Assembly (NCBI RefSeq): GCF_000471905.2 | Contig: NW_006498220.1 | Location: 853,410-917,409 of the forward strand | Length of the DNA stretch: 64,000 nt | Reading direction: 5' to 3' | Origin: Amborella trichopoda | Lineage: Eukaryota; Streptophyta; Magnoliopsida; Amborellales; Amborellaceae | Shown: positions 1-11,116 of the stretch, piece by piece | Numbering within the stretch: the first letter of the stretch is position 1 | How the letters are laid out: every line of letters begins with the position of its first letter | Notes under the pieces: generated by a model | Databases searched by the model: none | What the model was told of the DNA's origin: nothing | The model's input: only the letters and a program-made list of their open reading frames with translations | Position numbers and translations under genes: made by a program

Positions 1-1692
1 CGAAGCTTCCCCTTTTGATAGTTCTGAGGGAAGGAAACTTGGTTAATGTACGAAGGGTATGGCTTCTGACGCCTCTTGCATGCCTGGGACCTTGTTCTTA
101 AGGCTATGTGCCACCATAGCATCTATATCGGTTTGGGAGACCTCGTGGGACGCAGAACTATCTTGGAAGTTTGGTGGGGGAGTTTGCCTAAGAGTCGTGT
201 CCTCACCAATCGAGGAATCAGTCTCATGTTGAGAGGAAGTCGGCCTGGAGGCTTCTAGGCATTCCATCGTTTCAAGGATGGATTGCATCATTACCTCGAA
301 CCTGGTCATTCTGTCCTCCTAGGCTTTGTCTAAGTCATTGATCACCATGACACTGACTGTCTCTTCTGGGAGGTCAGAGCCAGGAGGAGGAGCGGACTGC
401 CGAGGTCGGCAAGTCATGGGTGGCAAGTTAGTCTGCAGGGACTCAGCTTGCCCCAACTAGACTCAAGCCTTGTATGCCGATCTTGTGAGGACCAGTTCTC
501 GATGGTCTTGGGACTGTGGCTTCTGAGCAGTGATGACCCAGCAATACTCGTGGACTTGTTCAGGTTATGGAGTTTGAAGAGGGAAAAAGGGGTTACGAGG
601 CAAGAGGTCATCAAGGGTGGTGACCTCAACTGCCTTGGAGGCTTCCTTGCTCAGGATCTGAAGACCCCTCTCCTGCTTAACCCTGAGACTGTTGTGGATT
701 TCATTCCAAAACCGAGCCTGAGACCTGGACTGCCCCACGTTCTTTGAACATGCAAGGGTTGTGTCTATGAGTTGGAGCAGGGAGTGAGGTCCAAGGACAA
801 AAGGCATCCTGGGTTTCTGCCTTAGAGGTTGGAGGCCTCTATTTGACATCAAGTCGTTGCCCCGAGTTCCTTTGTGGGGCCCATGTGCATGGTTGACCTG
901 AGGCTGGCTCAAGATGGTACTCTTAGGGAAGACCTTTGAGTACCAAGGTGCGAGGTGCTTGCCTGGTGTCAAAAGAATAGCAAGGGAAGGAGCTGGTTCA
1001 TGACCATGTCTGAGTTGGGGTAGGGAAGGGACCTGCAAGGGTGGTGTGTGTGCACCTTTAGGGTTAGCTGTCCGGGTGACTTGGGGGTCAACCCGAGCTC
1101 GGTCAATTAGTTCCACCATGGGAGGTCGAGATCCATGAGCTTGTATTTGTGAGGGACGAGGCAGAAGCTCATCTCTCACGGAGTGGAGTCGCGTGTGCAG
1201 GGAGGGAGGACGAAGCGACCGACCCTTATGTGCTCGAGGTGGCATAGGGCTAGTGCTGCCCTGAGCTGTGGAAAGCGAATGCATGGTGCAGGCAGGGTTC
1301 AGCCCAAGAAGGCCTAGCCCTTGATGCGAGCTCAAGGCAACGTAGGGGTTTCCCCGAGGTGTGGCTCGAGTGGATGGACCACGAGCCCTTGGATATGTGC
1401 AAAAGGTGGAGGCTGCAGGGTCTTCGCCTTGGTGTGCCGAGCCTTTAAGTCTAGAGGTTTGGAGAGGTGCAAGAGTATAGGAGGATGCCTTGTGATGAAC
1501 CTTAGGAGCGACGACAACTTGCTTGCCTCTAGCAGAGTGTGTGCTGTGTGCGTTGGCAGACGTGCCACCGATGCAAGGGGCCTTGGTGAAGGGTCCACCA
1601 GGGCAAGGAAGCTGGGAGTCAAGGACTTTTAAGTCCCCTGTCACACTAACCCAGGCAAGAACCTGAGAGCTGGACTGCGAGCCCTGACTCAA
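1..1692 (-). pseudogene. ORF1/gag-type region of element A (fossil)
   Basis: Minus-strand coding remains. The segment 565-1692 is open for 375 codons and resembles the leading ORF of element C (21163-22460). Both share a DLKV-type motif followed by a proline/glycine-rich stretch, and a C-terminal part with the order F-W-x-E-[IV], K-Q-[DE]-R-G-L-Q-I-L and N-P-F-[FY]-P-L. The stretch at 43-309 resembles the start of the gag proper in C (near 22750-22950). The composition is very rich in P, S, T and H, with no known enzymatic domain. In Tat/Ogre elements an extra ORF commonly precedes gag, and this fits that role. It is not a host gene. Confidence 0.65.
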
Positions 1693-1870
1693 AAGGAGAT
1701 TAGGGAAGGAAGCTTGAGCAGTTCACTTCCCTGGGATATATACAAGTGCGGGGATGAGAAAATCCCCGACTCGGATGAACGGGTTGAATAACCCAGGTGC
1801 CATAGAAAGTAATGCAGAAAGTAAAAGAGGATACTGGTCAAATAAGAGCGAACCGACTAAGGGGTAGTAA

Positions 1871-1890
1871 GTCCCCAGTGGAGTCGCCAA
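1871..1890 (-). other. Primer-binding site of element A
   Basis: On the minus strand this reads TTGGCGACTCCACTGGGGAC, two bases inside the LTR end (TAACCA). The same site occurs in C (21072-21091) and, diverged, in B (46560-46579). Tat/Ogre elements are known to use a primer site of this form (a tRNA-Arg type). Confidence 0.8.
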
Positions 1891-2253
1891 GCTGGTTAGG
1901 TGTCACAATCTCGCCTTCCAGATCTAGGTGATCTAGCGGGAAGTATCTTGGGTTTCTAGCAAACCCGGGATTTGAGGTCGCTCTCTCAGAACCTTGCTCA
2001 AGAGCAAGGGCAAGTATACCAACCAATGAGAGAGGAATTTAAGGTAGGGTCGGGACTTACTCAGGCTGGCTGGTATTGGCACCCTCTTAGATCTAGTAAA
2101 AAAGCCCCTCAGCTACTTTGGCTGGTTCAAAATCGCCTCCCTCCCTTGACTTGTAATGTCCCTATTTTTCTGTACAATACTACTATAGTTAATTTGTAAC
2201 AATCCTAAAATTTCAAAAAAAAAAAAAAAAGAGGAGAAAAGATGCTTTTAAAT

Positions 2254-3123
2254 NNNNNNNNNNNNNNNNNNNNNNNNNNNNNNNNNNNNNNNNNNNNNNN
2301 NNNNNNNNNNNNNNNNNNNNNNNNNNNNNNNNNNNNNNNNNNNNNNNNNNNNNNNNNNNNNNNNNNNNNNNNNNNNNNNNNNNNNNNNNNNNNNNNNNNN
2401 NNNNNNNNNNNNNNNNNNNNNNNNNNNNNNNNNNNNNNNNNNNNNNNNNNNNNNNNNNNNNNNNNNNNNNNNNNNNNNNNNNNNNNNNNNNNNNNNNNNN
2501 NNNNNNNNNNNNNNNNNNNNNNNNNNNNNNNNNNNNNNNNNNNNNNNNNNNNNNNNNNNNNNNNNNNNNNNNNNNNNNNNNNNNNNNNNNNNNNNNNNNN
2601 NNNNNNNNNNNNNNNNNNNNNNNNNNNNNNNNNNNNNNNNNNNNNNNNNNNNNNNNNNNNNNNNNNNNNNNNNNNNNNNNNNNNNNNNNNNNNNNNNNNN
2701 NNNNNNNNNNNNNNNNNNNNNNNNNNNNNNNNNNNNNNNNNNNNNNNNNNNNNNNNNNNNNNNNNNNNNNNNNNNNNNNNNNNNNNNNNNNNNNNNNNNN
2801 NNNNNNNNNNNNNNNNNNNNNNNNNNNNNNNNNNNNNNNNNNNNNNNNNNNNNNNNNNNNNNNNNNNNNNNNNNNNNNNNNNNNNNNNNNNNNNNNNNNN
2901 NNNNNNNNNNNNNNNNNNNNNNNNNNNNNNNNNNNNNNNNNNNNNNNNNNNNNNNNNNNNNNNNNNNNNNNNNNNNNNNNNNNNNNNNNNNNNNNNNNNN
3001 NNNNNNNNNNNNNNNNNNNNNNNNNNNNNNNNNNNNNNNNNNNNNNNNNNNNNNNNNNNNNNNNNNNNNNNNNNNNNNNNNNNNNNNNNNNNNNNNNNNN
3101 NNNNNNNNNNNNNNNNNNNNNNN
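2254..3123. other. Assembly gap (870 N)
   Basis: A run of N inside solo LTR H. Reading frames crossing it have no content. The poly-A run at 2215-2230 just before it may have stopped the assembly. Confidence 1.
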
Positions 3124-3748
3124 TGAAATAATTATTTCTGCTTATTATCATGAATTTTAGGCGCGATAAATTTTATGCGCACGTGACCTCATTATCTTGA
3201 AAAATAATCTTTTTAATAAAAATTGTGATATTTTATCTATGTTAGAAATTTTGAATGCTGTAAATTAGAAAAATAAATTTATTTATTTTTCTCGTTTATT
3301 GTTAGAAATAAATGTGATATTTCTGCTTTTAGTAAAATTGTGATGTTTCTTTCTATTGTTCTGAATATTTAGACATTGTAAAATTCATGTGCAAATGACT
3401 GCCTTATTATTTAAAAAAATTGACATTTTTGCAATTGATTATAGTATTGTTGTGAAATGCTTATTTGTGGATTGATATCCCATAAATTGTGATAATTCCG
3501 TATTCTTGAATTTCTATAAGAATTTTTCTATACATATTAAATTGGCAATTATGCTAGAATGCCTTTACAAACGGCTACCTTTCTAAATTTGAGCCCAAAA
3601 TATTTGATTGGTTATTTTTGAAATGTTATAGAGAGTGACTGTTATTAATGGTTTAAGTGAAATTCATATTAATGATTTCAGTAATATGTTGAGTACATGA
3701 TATTGCTGCTTTCGAATGTTTAAAGAGATTTAGAAATAATTTAAGTAT

Positions 3749-3955
3749 GCAAGTGGACTCATCCGGTTCGCCGGTGAGGTATAAGTGGACCTATCCGAGA
3801 CGCCGGTAAGTGGACTCATCCGGTACGCCGGTGAGGTATAAGTGGACCTGCAGGGATTAAGTGGACCTATCTGGGACGTCGATAGGGATTAAGTGGACCT
3901 ATCAAGACGCTGATGGGGTATATAGGTGATCTACTTGGGACGCCAGTAGGGTATT
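3749..3955 (+). repeat. Short tandem repeat in solo LTR H, unit about 30-37 bp
   Basis: About six diverged copies of a unit containing AAGTGGACCTATC followed by a GACGCCGGT-like block and GGGTAT or GAGGTATA. Comparable short tandem repeats sit at a similar place in the LTRs of D and E, so this is a shared feature of the lineage. Confidence 0.75.
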
Positions 3956-6925
3956 TTGTGAAATCCTTTGAATTATGCATTGACGCGTTAAAGTGTTATG
4001 TGCATTTCAATTATTCGGATTATACTTAATTATGCATTTATTGAAAGTGAAACTGTTGATGCATTTCTGTTAATAGATCTCATTTTGGAAAATATTGATA
4101 TCTTTCAACCATGATTATTTTTAGGATTATGATGATCACTTACTGAGTAGCCAAACTAATCAAACTATGGTAAACATTTTTCAGGATAACTGCGGTTTCA
4201 TTTGTGTCCTCGTCAAGATCAACTTTGGGAAGATATTTTAGTTTTGCTTAAACTTTCTTTTGTTACTTTGTAAGACCTCGCCACTGTAAATTTGTCCTAT
4301 CAATAGATGTATATATGTTTTGTCGGTCACATCTCGGGGTGTGACATAATTTGTAAGACAAGTGCGTCGAACAGACCCACCCTTGTCTTAGGACGTTACA
4401 AGTGCGTCGAAGAGACCCACCCTTGTCTTAGGACGTTGCACATCCGTGTGGCTAAGAATGTGCGGGGTTAGAGTGATGAAGTGGAAGTTTCAAGCAAAAG
4501 TGTGAAAAAGAAGAAACTTGATGAAGGGACCAGACTAGCTTGATAGCCGAACAGTGACCGACTTGGAGTGGAAGTAGGACGGGAATGGTACTTAAGACCA
4601 GCACGGCGGTAATACTACTCGAAACAGAGGCCGATAGGGCAGTGCTGAGTTAAGTCCTCCTCAATAGAGTGAGGAGAGAAAAGAGTGAAGAGAAGGAGAG
4701 AGAGCGAAAAGAAAGAGAGCGAGACGGCAGAGGGGATAGAGTCCCGACGGTGCTAGGCCTTACCACCCACGACCGTGGAGTAGCAGTGCCACGGCTCTGA
4801 AACGGTGCTAGACACTATTGCTCACGGTTAGAGGGTGAGTAGAGGACTACGGTCCGCGCTAGACATCACCGTTGGCAACATAAGAAGGTAACGTGCCTCT
4901 GTGCGGGTGGCGATACCCTCTCATGGAGCATGTGGGGATAGCCAATTGCGAAGTGTGCACCAATAGTTCTCATTAGGCACACGGTGATAGGCATGAGATG
5001 TATGAAGAATGACGATCAGCACCAAATGCATGGAGGAAGCTCGCAGATAGCGATGGGCACCGAGCACGCGATGGAAGCTCACGGACGGTGATAGGTGTTG
5101 CCAAGGCCTCTAGCGAGCGACGATAGGTATCGCTATCTGTGATAGGCGCGCAACAGGGGAAAGCCCATGCGGGCGGCAACGAGTTTCGTCATCTGGGCTC
5201 TTCACTAAGACGTTGAAATTACATCTACGGACGGCGATGAGCAGTGCCGTCTGCAGGCCTCATTGGGAGAGAGAGATAGACGAACATAAGTGGAAGAAGA
5301 CTTGTGCATGGCACTGTCACCGCCATGCACGACCTGTGAGACCACCAGAGAGACATGCACGGCACTTGCATTACTGTGCATGGCCTCTGAGAGGAACTCA
5401 GACGGGGAAGAGGAAGAAGAAAGAGAAGAAGAGAAAGAAGAAGAAGAGAGAGAAGAAAAGAAAAGGAAGAGAGAGACGATCTCTCTCAATCCTAAGGGTA
5501 CCGATCAAAAGTTTCTCTCACCTCACTCTCTCTCCAAACATGACCCAACATTGGTAAGAAAAAAAAACTGTATTAAGTGAAAACTCTCTCTTTTGTGAGG
5601 GATTCAGTGTGTGTTCTTCTTTTTTTGTGCGTACAATGATGGTACATATATATAGTATTTGCCCCAAACATGGGTGGATGATCAAAAGTAACCCTAATTG
5701 TTGAAAATTAATATTAAAATGATTTAAAAGAAATTAGAAAATAGGGTGAAAAATGATAGATTTACCCCTTCCTAACAATTCATGGAATTCCATAACAGTC
5801 CCTGTGTTGCCCTAGAACGCACATGATTTTTCATGGATGATCAAGGGCCGTTCCGATGCCCGATTCATCGAAAAATGATTGTTTTCTTATATAGCTAGGC
5901 ATAACGATCGATTTGATACCAACTTTGAGCCATGGATCGTGTTTTTAGTGCACGATCATGTGACTTGAAATTTGAATGGATTTTGAAACTTCATATCGAT
6001 AGTGTGTTCGTTCCTTTATTTTTTTCGATGATTTCTTTGCTAGATCACACTGAGCATGCCGTTACGATCGTGGGGCACCAAACACAACTCGATTCCATGC
6101 CCAAACGAAGATTTTGTAACTTTGGAATTTTGGCCAGAATTTGGAATTTCGACGGCGGAATTTACAGTCACCACATGGGTTTCGTGTGCAGATTCATCAT
6201 GTACAGGGTTCGGGTTAGAGATGGCCTGAGACCTTACGCATGCGATGGAATTGGTCTCGTATTGATCGGGCTCACGAGCGATGTGATTTGGCCGCTCAAG
6301 TGAGGTACGTCGATACTGAATTTCCTGCACTTTCTTCATGGATCAACAATTTCTCTCAAGCTTTTCTTCGCTCTCGGTTTCATCACCGAGCGTGCCACAT
6401 ATCGCATCGCTCGTCTTGATACAACAAACATGCTCACTAAATTTGAGCACAATCCGACTTGAGGCGGGTGAGATATGAGTATCGAAAGTCACTGCCTGTG
6501 ACTGTTCCTTCAATGGTGTAGAGTTGTAGGGTGGCCGCACGGAAATAGCGTGCCGCTCCTCCTGTTTCCCTTTTGCCTATAATGTTTTTTTGGAGTGTCC
6601 GTTTAGGCTGAAATTTGACCCTTGGGAGTTTTCAACTGTGCCGGATCCAATGGTGATAATCCCACAACAATTTGAGACGTTGAAAATATAGCTCTAGTTA
6701 TAGGGGTCGTTTCAGGGTGCAAGAGACCTATTCTACTGGAACTGTTTCTCAGTCTGCACTGCCTTAGACGTGTCAGAATGTGACCATACTTGGTAGGAGA
6801 CTTTTTGAGAGTCTTCATGAAGATCTTGGCTTGTTTTGGGGCTACTCTGAGACTATCGAAATTTCCACTATTTGCTAGCCTTTTATTGAGCGGGGGCCCA
6901 TGATGATGAAAAATACCTTCCAACA

Positions 6926-7103
6926 CCCATCTCTTATGAATCATTGTCATCAGCGTGCAAAAGGTCACTCAACAACATCAGCAACATCCCGCTTGACAAC
7001 ATCACTCACAATAGCATTAACAACATCTCACACGACAACATCACATAGCAACATCAGCAATATCAGCAACCTACACATGGTCGTGTGTCTCCAGTACAGT
7101 AGC
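6926..7103. other. Short remnant of the sequence that A and B inserted into
   Basis: 178 bases between the LTR end of A and the LTR end of B, dominated by ACAACATCAGCAACATC-like text. The same style of sequence lies beyond the other end of B (49569-49920 and 51480-51710). Both probably belong to the DUF4283-type remnant at 49569-51841. The assignment rests on sequence similarity only. Confidence 0.5.
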
Positions 7104-7649
7104 TGGTTAGGTGCCTCGATCTTGCCCTTCGGGTCGAGATGACCTGGTGGCATGGTTCCGTGTTCGAGATGGACTCAGGACTTGAAATCGCTCTCTTGGA
7201 ACCCGCATAAGGAGGATGCGGGCAGGAATACAAACTGGTGATAAAGGAATTTGGGTTGTGAGAAGGGATTTACCTCACGTGGGTCTATGACACGCTCTGG
7301 TTAGCTCGCATGGGTACCCTCTTAGATCACGTGAAATGCCCTCCTTGGCTTGTGGCTTGTTTGGAATCGCCTCCCTTGACCTGTTTCTCCTTTCCTGCAA
7401 GCACATACACACACATTAGAATAAAGACAAGTGGGTGTCATAGGGTGAGCGCACACCTGCGTGGGTACTCAAAGGAAAATGGAAGAATTAACATAATGAA
7501 GTCCGTGTCAATTTGACAACCTCACGACGTTTCTTGACCAGAGACTCTAGTACATATTTTATAGTAAAGAAAGAAAGAAAATGGGTGAGATAGAGAGAGT
7601 GAGAGAGAAAAGAAAAGAGAGATGAAAAGAAGAAAGAAAGAAGAGTTTA

Positions 7650-8960
7650 AAGGCTAGTTTGATTTTCACCTAGTACTTCAAAGAAAAGAAAGAGAAAGAA
7701 ATTGAAGGCCGGTCTGCTTTTCACCCAGTGCTCCAAAGAAATAAAGAAAGAAGAAATTGAAGGCTGGTCTGCTTTTCACCTAGTACTTCAGAGAAATTAA
7801 GAAAGAAGAAATTGAAGGCTGGTCTGCTTTTCACACAGTACTCCAAAAGTAATGTGTATTTTGGAAAAGAAAGAGAAGAGAAATAAAAGAAAAAGGATGA
7901 AGGCTAGTATGTCTTTCAACTAGTCCTCCAGAGAAAATGTAGATTTTAGAGAGAAAAGAGAAACGAAGACTGGTTTGGCTTTCACCCAACTCTTCAATGA
8001 TAAAAGAGAGAAAAGAGAGACAAATGCTAGTTTGTTTTTCACCCAGATCCTTCAGAGATAAACTGTATTTTTTGAAAGAGAATCAGGGCTAGTTTGCTTT
8101 TCACCTAGTCCCTCATAATACAAATGAATAAAGAGAAATAAAGAGAGAAGACTAGTTTGGTTCACCTAGCTCCTCAATAGAAAGGATTGAGAAAAAAAAG
8201 TGAAAAGAGAGAAGAAGGCTTGTTTAAATTTCACCCAGATCCTTCAAAGAAAGAGAAAGGAGAAACGAAAGCTTGTTTGTTTTTCAATCAGATCCTTCAG
8301 AGATAAAGTGTATTTTTGAGAAGAGAGAAAAAGAGGAACGGAGGCTGGTTTGTTTTTCACCAAGATCCTTCAGAGATGAAGAAAGAAAAGTATAGAAAAG
8401 TATTTGCTTTAGAGAGAGAAAGAAGAAAATGGATGAGATAGAGTGAAGGTTAGCTTGGCTCTCGCTAAACCTTCCAAAAGGGAGAAGAGGCGAAAAAGAA
8501 TGAGAGAAGAGAAGAGAAGAGAAGTGAAAGAGAGAGAAGAAATTTGACCGGGCGGCTAGACTGGCACAGTGGCAAGACTGACGCGGCGGCTAGACGGGCA
8601 CGGTGACTCACACCGGCATGATTCCTAAACTGCTCGGCGACAAGACTGGCACTTCGGCTAGTCTGGCGCAACAGCTAGTCTGATGCAGCAGCTAGATGGG
8701 CATGGTGACTCATACCGACAAGACGGCTAAACTACTCAACAACAAGACTGCATGGCAGCACAAGGCTTAGCCTGCCCTCTGATCAAGCAAGCAAAGAAGA
8801 GAGAGAGAAAAAGAGACGATAAAGAAGTAGAGAAGTGAAGACCAGCTTGGCTCTCGGTGTGTCTTCCAAAAGGGAGAAAAAATGAACTAAAAAGAAGAAA
8901 AAAAAAAGGGGTGAAGACTACCTTGACTCTCACTAAATCGTCTAAAGGGGAGAAAGACGA
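7650..8960 (-). repeat. Tandem hairpin array in the 3' LTR of B, unit about 50-75 bp
   Basis: About fourteen diverged units. Each has a stem-like pair around a T-rich loop, of the form GAAGGCTGG...CCAGATCCTTC, separated by GA-rich spacers. Examples are AGGG-CTAG paired with CTAG-T-CCCT (8085-8113) and GAAGGTTAG paired with CTAAACCTTC (8445-8474). The same array is in the 5' LTR of B at 47140-47930. See findings. Confidence 0.75.
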
Positions 8961-8999
8961 GAGTGACATAAAAGTGAGAATGAAATAAGAGTGATGGGA

Positions 9000-9300
9000 A
9001 GTGAGATGAAATGAAAATGATATAGATGAATTAAATTAAAAATAAAATTAGATTAGAAAATGGAATTAAAATAAAATGAAATAGGTAAAGGAATAAATTA
9101 AAAATAAAATGAAGTAAAGTGAAATAAAAATAAAAGGATAAAAAAAAAGAGATAAAGTAAAATAAAATAAATGAAATATACAAAATAAAATGGAATAAGG
9201 TAAAATAAAATAAATAATGTAAAATAAGATAAGTAAAGTACAATAAAATAAAATAAAGATATAAAAATAAAATAAAAGTGTTAAATGCAATACAATGAAA
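9000..9300. repeat. AT-rich low-complexity tract (AAATA/AAAAT units)
   Basis: About 300 bases made almost only of AAATAAAAT-like pentamers with scattered G. It generates long spurious frames of F, L, Y and I on the minus strand. It has no counterpart in the other B LTR. Confidence 0.85.
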
Positions 9301-9860
9301 TAAGATTGAGTGAAAAGAGTGAAGTTGTTAAGAGAGAGAGAAAGCTTGTTGTTGGATTTCATGCGAATGAAAGAACATAACGGGAGATGAAAAGGGAGAG
9401 AGTAGATTAGATAGGAGAGAGAGGGAGACATTTGAACGAAATAGAGTGAAAGGAGGGGTGGACAAAACGAAACATTGAAAAGAAAACGAAACAAAAGGAA
9501 AGAAAACAGGGGAAAGGGGTTGTTCGTTTGTGGGTTTTCTAGAGATATAGTGGGAGGTTGCAAGGAGATAGCCATGGTGAAATGGAGAGGTGAACGAAAG
9601 TGGTAGTGAGCGAGTGAGATAAGGAGAAGTGGGAGATACGCAAAGAGCAGGTTGCAGAGAAAGGGTTGCAAAGAGAGAAGGTAGAAATGGTAGGGATGGG
9701 GCTGAACAGCGAGAGGGGACAGGAATTGCAGACAACAGCAAGAGGGTCATAGAGAAGCTAGTGAGAAACACGAAGAAGGTGGGAGCATGACACAAATTAA
9801 TGAAGCTCTGATACCAATTGATGCAAATTGATGAAGCTCTGATACTAATTAATGCAGCGT
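9301..9860. other. Purine-rich spacer, no gene seen
   Basis: GA-rich sequence between the AT-rich tract and element G. At its right end (9805-9816 and 9836-9847) are two copies of GCTCTGATACCA/GCTCTGATACTA, the reverse complement of a Met-type primer site (see the finding on element G). Nothing else is recognisable. Confidence 0.5.
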
Positions 9861-10448
9861 TGATGCAAAGCAATAATAACACCATAAAAATAAAAGGAAA
9901 AGGTTGAGAGAATATACCCTCTCTCAAGGTCTGCAAGGGAATTCATCCCAAGGTTGAGAGAATATACCCTTTCTGCAAAGGAATCCACCTGAAAATAATA
10001 TCTTCACGAGACCAATTTTTATTTACTCATCTACCTTTTTACAATGAACTCCCTTTAAATAGACTAAAAAATAATAGAAACATTAACAAAAAAACTATTT
10101 CTACACTTTTCCTGTTTTATCTCTTCTTCCCTATTTTCTCTCTCTTAAAATCAAGTACTAAATTTTCCCTAAATTCTCCCTCTTTAATTCACATGCCAAA
10201 AATTAGGCTCATTTCTATCCCACGTTTTGCCCAAAATTCTCTCCAACTTTGATTATTGTTGATAAGGATAAACTCTCTCTAAACTTAACCTTATCTATTT
10301 ACCTTCCTAAACTAACCTAACTGATACAAGATAAACATAATATAAACTCTTACCCACCCTAATTACCCCTAATTATCCCTGCGCACATCTGAAGCGATAA
10401 AAAATAGAATAATAAAAAATTAAAGTAACCCTAATATTATTTACATCA
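9861..10448 (-). repeat. Left (3') LTR of element G
   Basis: Matches 11117-11678 throughout: AATAATAACACCATAAAAAT near the start, CCTTTAAATAGACTAAAAAA in the middle, AACCCTAATATTATTT at the end. It contains a doubled block (near 9908-9980) that is also doubled in the other copy. Confidence 0.85.
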
Positions 10449-10490
10449 TTCTCTTAGGGTTGGGAGAAGCTCGACCTCGAGCTCAAAAGT

Positions 10491-10690
10491 TGGTGATGAA
10501 GTCCCACCATGAGCCTCGGTATGTTTTCTTCAATTTCTTCAAGACTACTGCTTGCAACTGTGTTCCAAGAGTAATTGTTGAATATGAAAATTTGATGATG
10601 AAGTCCCACCATGAGCCTCGTTACGATTTCTTCAATTTCTTCAAGACTGATGCTTACAACTGTGTTCCAAGAGTAATTGTTGAATACGAG
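10491..10690. repeat. 102-bp tandem duplication inside element G
   Basis: Two copies, about 10493-10594 and 10595-10696, share AAGTCCCACCATGAGCCTCG and CAAGAGTAATTGTTGAATA with few differences between them. The unit is a multiple of three, so an 88-codon plus-strand frame (10460-10726) runs through both, but the differences between copies are not mainly silent. I do not recognise a protein here. It is probably part of the 3' coding end or spacer of the parent element. Confidence 0.7.
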
Positions 10691-11116
10691 CTTGGGCTAA
10701 TTGTCCCTAACCAAGAATGGGTCTAGCTCAATTGATGAACATGCTTGGCCATGAAAATTTGGGAGATGGATTTTAATGTCAAAATTTTGTGGTCGTTTTA
10801 TAGGACGTGGTGGATTTGACTTCTCTAGAGAACACAACAGATCTGACTTGTAAATTTCTTCTTCACAAGGAAGATTGTTCTCCAACCACTGCATCTCATG
10901 TTTCTTCTCACGTATTTCAATTCGTACATCCTCTAGAACTTTAGAAAACTTTTCTATGGCTCGTTCCTAACGATCCCAAGCGTGTTCCCAACGATCATCC
11001 ATAGCAGATCTAACTTGCTTTGATCTAACTTGGTCTCTGTAGATTTAACTTATTTGGATCTAACTTGCTATGTTCTAATTTGCTTTCTGTTGGATCTGAT
11101 TTGCTCTGATACCAAT

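Larger units (their letters stand above)
2195..4346 (+). mobile_element. Solo LTR H, chromovirus (Tekay/Del-like), with perfect TSD
   Basis: This LTR starts TGTAACAATCC and ends GGGGTGTGACA. It is flanked by the identical 5-mer TAATT at 2190-2194 and 4347-4351, and the sequence on both sides continues as the LTR of element A. No internal region is present, so it is a solo LTR of 2152 bases, 870 of them unsequenced (2254-3123). The end sequence and a CTTACTGAG block near 4138 also occur before the 3' end of the LTR of element E (near 54467), which gives plus orientation and the likely lineage. It is younger than element A. Confidence 0.85.
1..6925 (-). mobile_element. Element A: Tat (Ogre/Retand-like) Ty3/gypsy element, left end outside window
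   Basis: Fossil LTR retrotransposon read on the minus strand. Parts visible from its 5' end (right) to the window edge are an LTR (6925 down to 1893), a primer-binding site (1890-1871), and an ORF1/gag-type coding region running off the left edge. The primer site, the long LTR and the coding text match elements B and C in this window, which places A in the same family. A solo LTR (H) sits inside its LTR. A is decayed and not whole within the window. The outer LTR boundary at 6925 reads TGTTGG on the minus strand, close to the TGTTTG of B and C. The family call rests on primer site, LTR size and homology to C, whose integrase is Tat-like. Confidence 0.8.
1893..6925 (-). repeat. LTR of element A (5' LTR in minus orientation), interrupted by solo LTR H
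   Basis: The LTR spans 5033 bases including the 2.15 kb insertion H, so about 2.9 kb of its own sequence. Homology to the C LTR is clear at both ends: 1893-2194 matches the reverse complement of 20770-21069, and 5560-6925 matches the reverse complement of 17091-18450. Its middle (4680-5550) is purine-rich with GC-rich inserts carrying TGCATGGC-type motifs. A TATATATA stretch near 5648-5660 lies where the C LTR has its TATA box. Only one LTR of A is in the window. Confidence 0.75.

Noticed and set aside
565-1692. 375-codon minus-strand open frame as a host gene
   Set aside because: Its text matches the ORF1 region of elements B and C and it lies directly behind the primer site of element A, so it is part of the fossil element.
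2213-3151. Open frames spanning the N run on both strands
   Set aside because: They consist of unsequenced bases. The same holds for the frames at 59890-60295.
9066-9936. Long minus-strand frames rich in F, L, S and Y
   Set aside because: They arise from the AAATA low-complexity tract and GA-rich DNA and show no domain or codon pattern.
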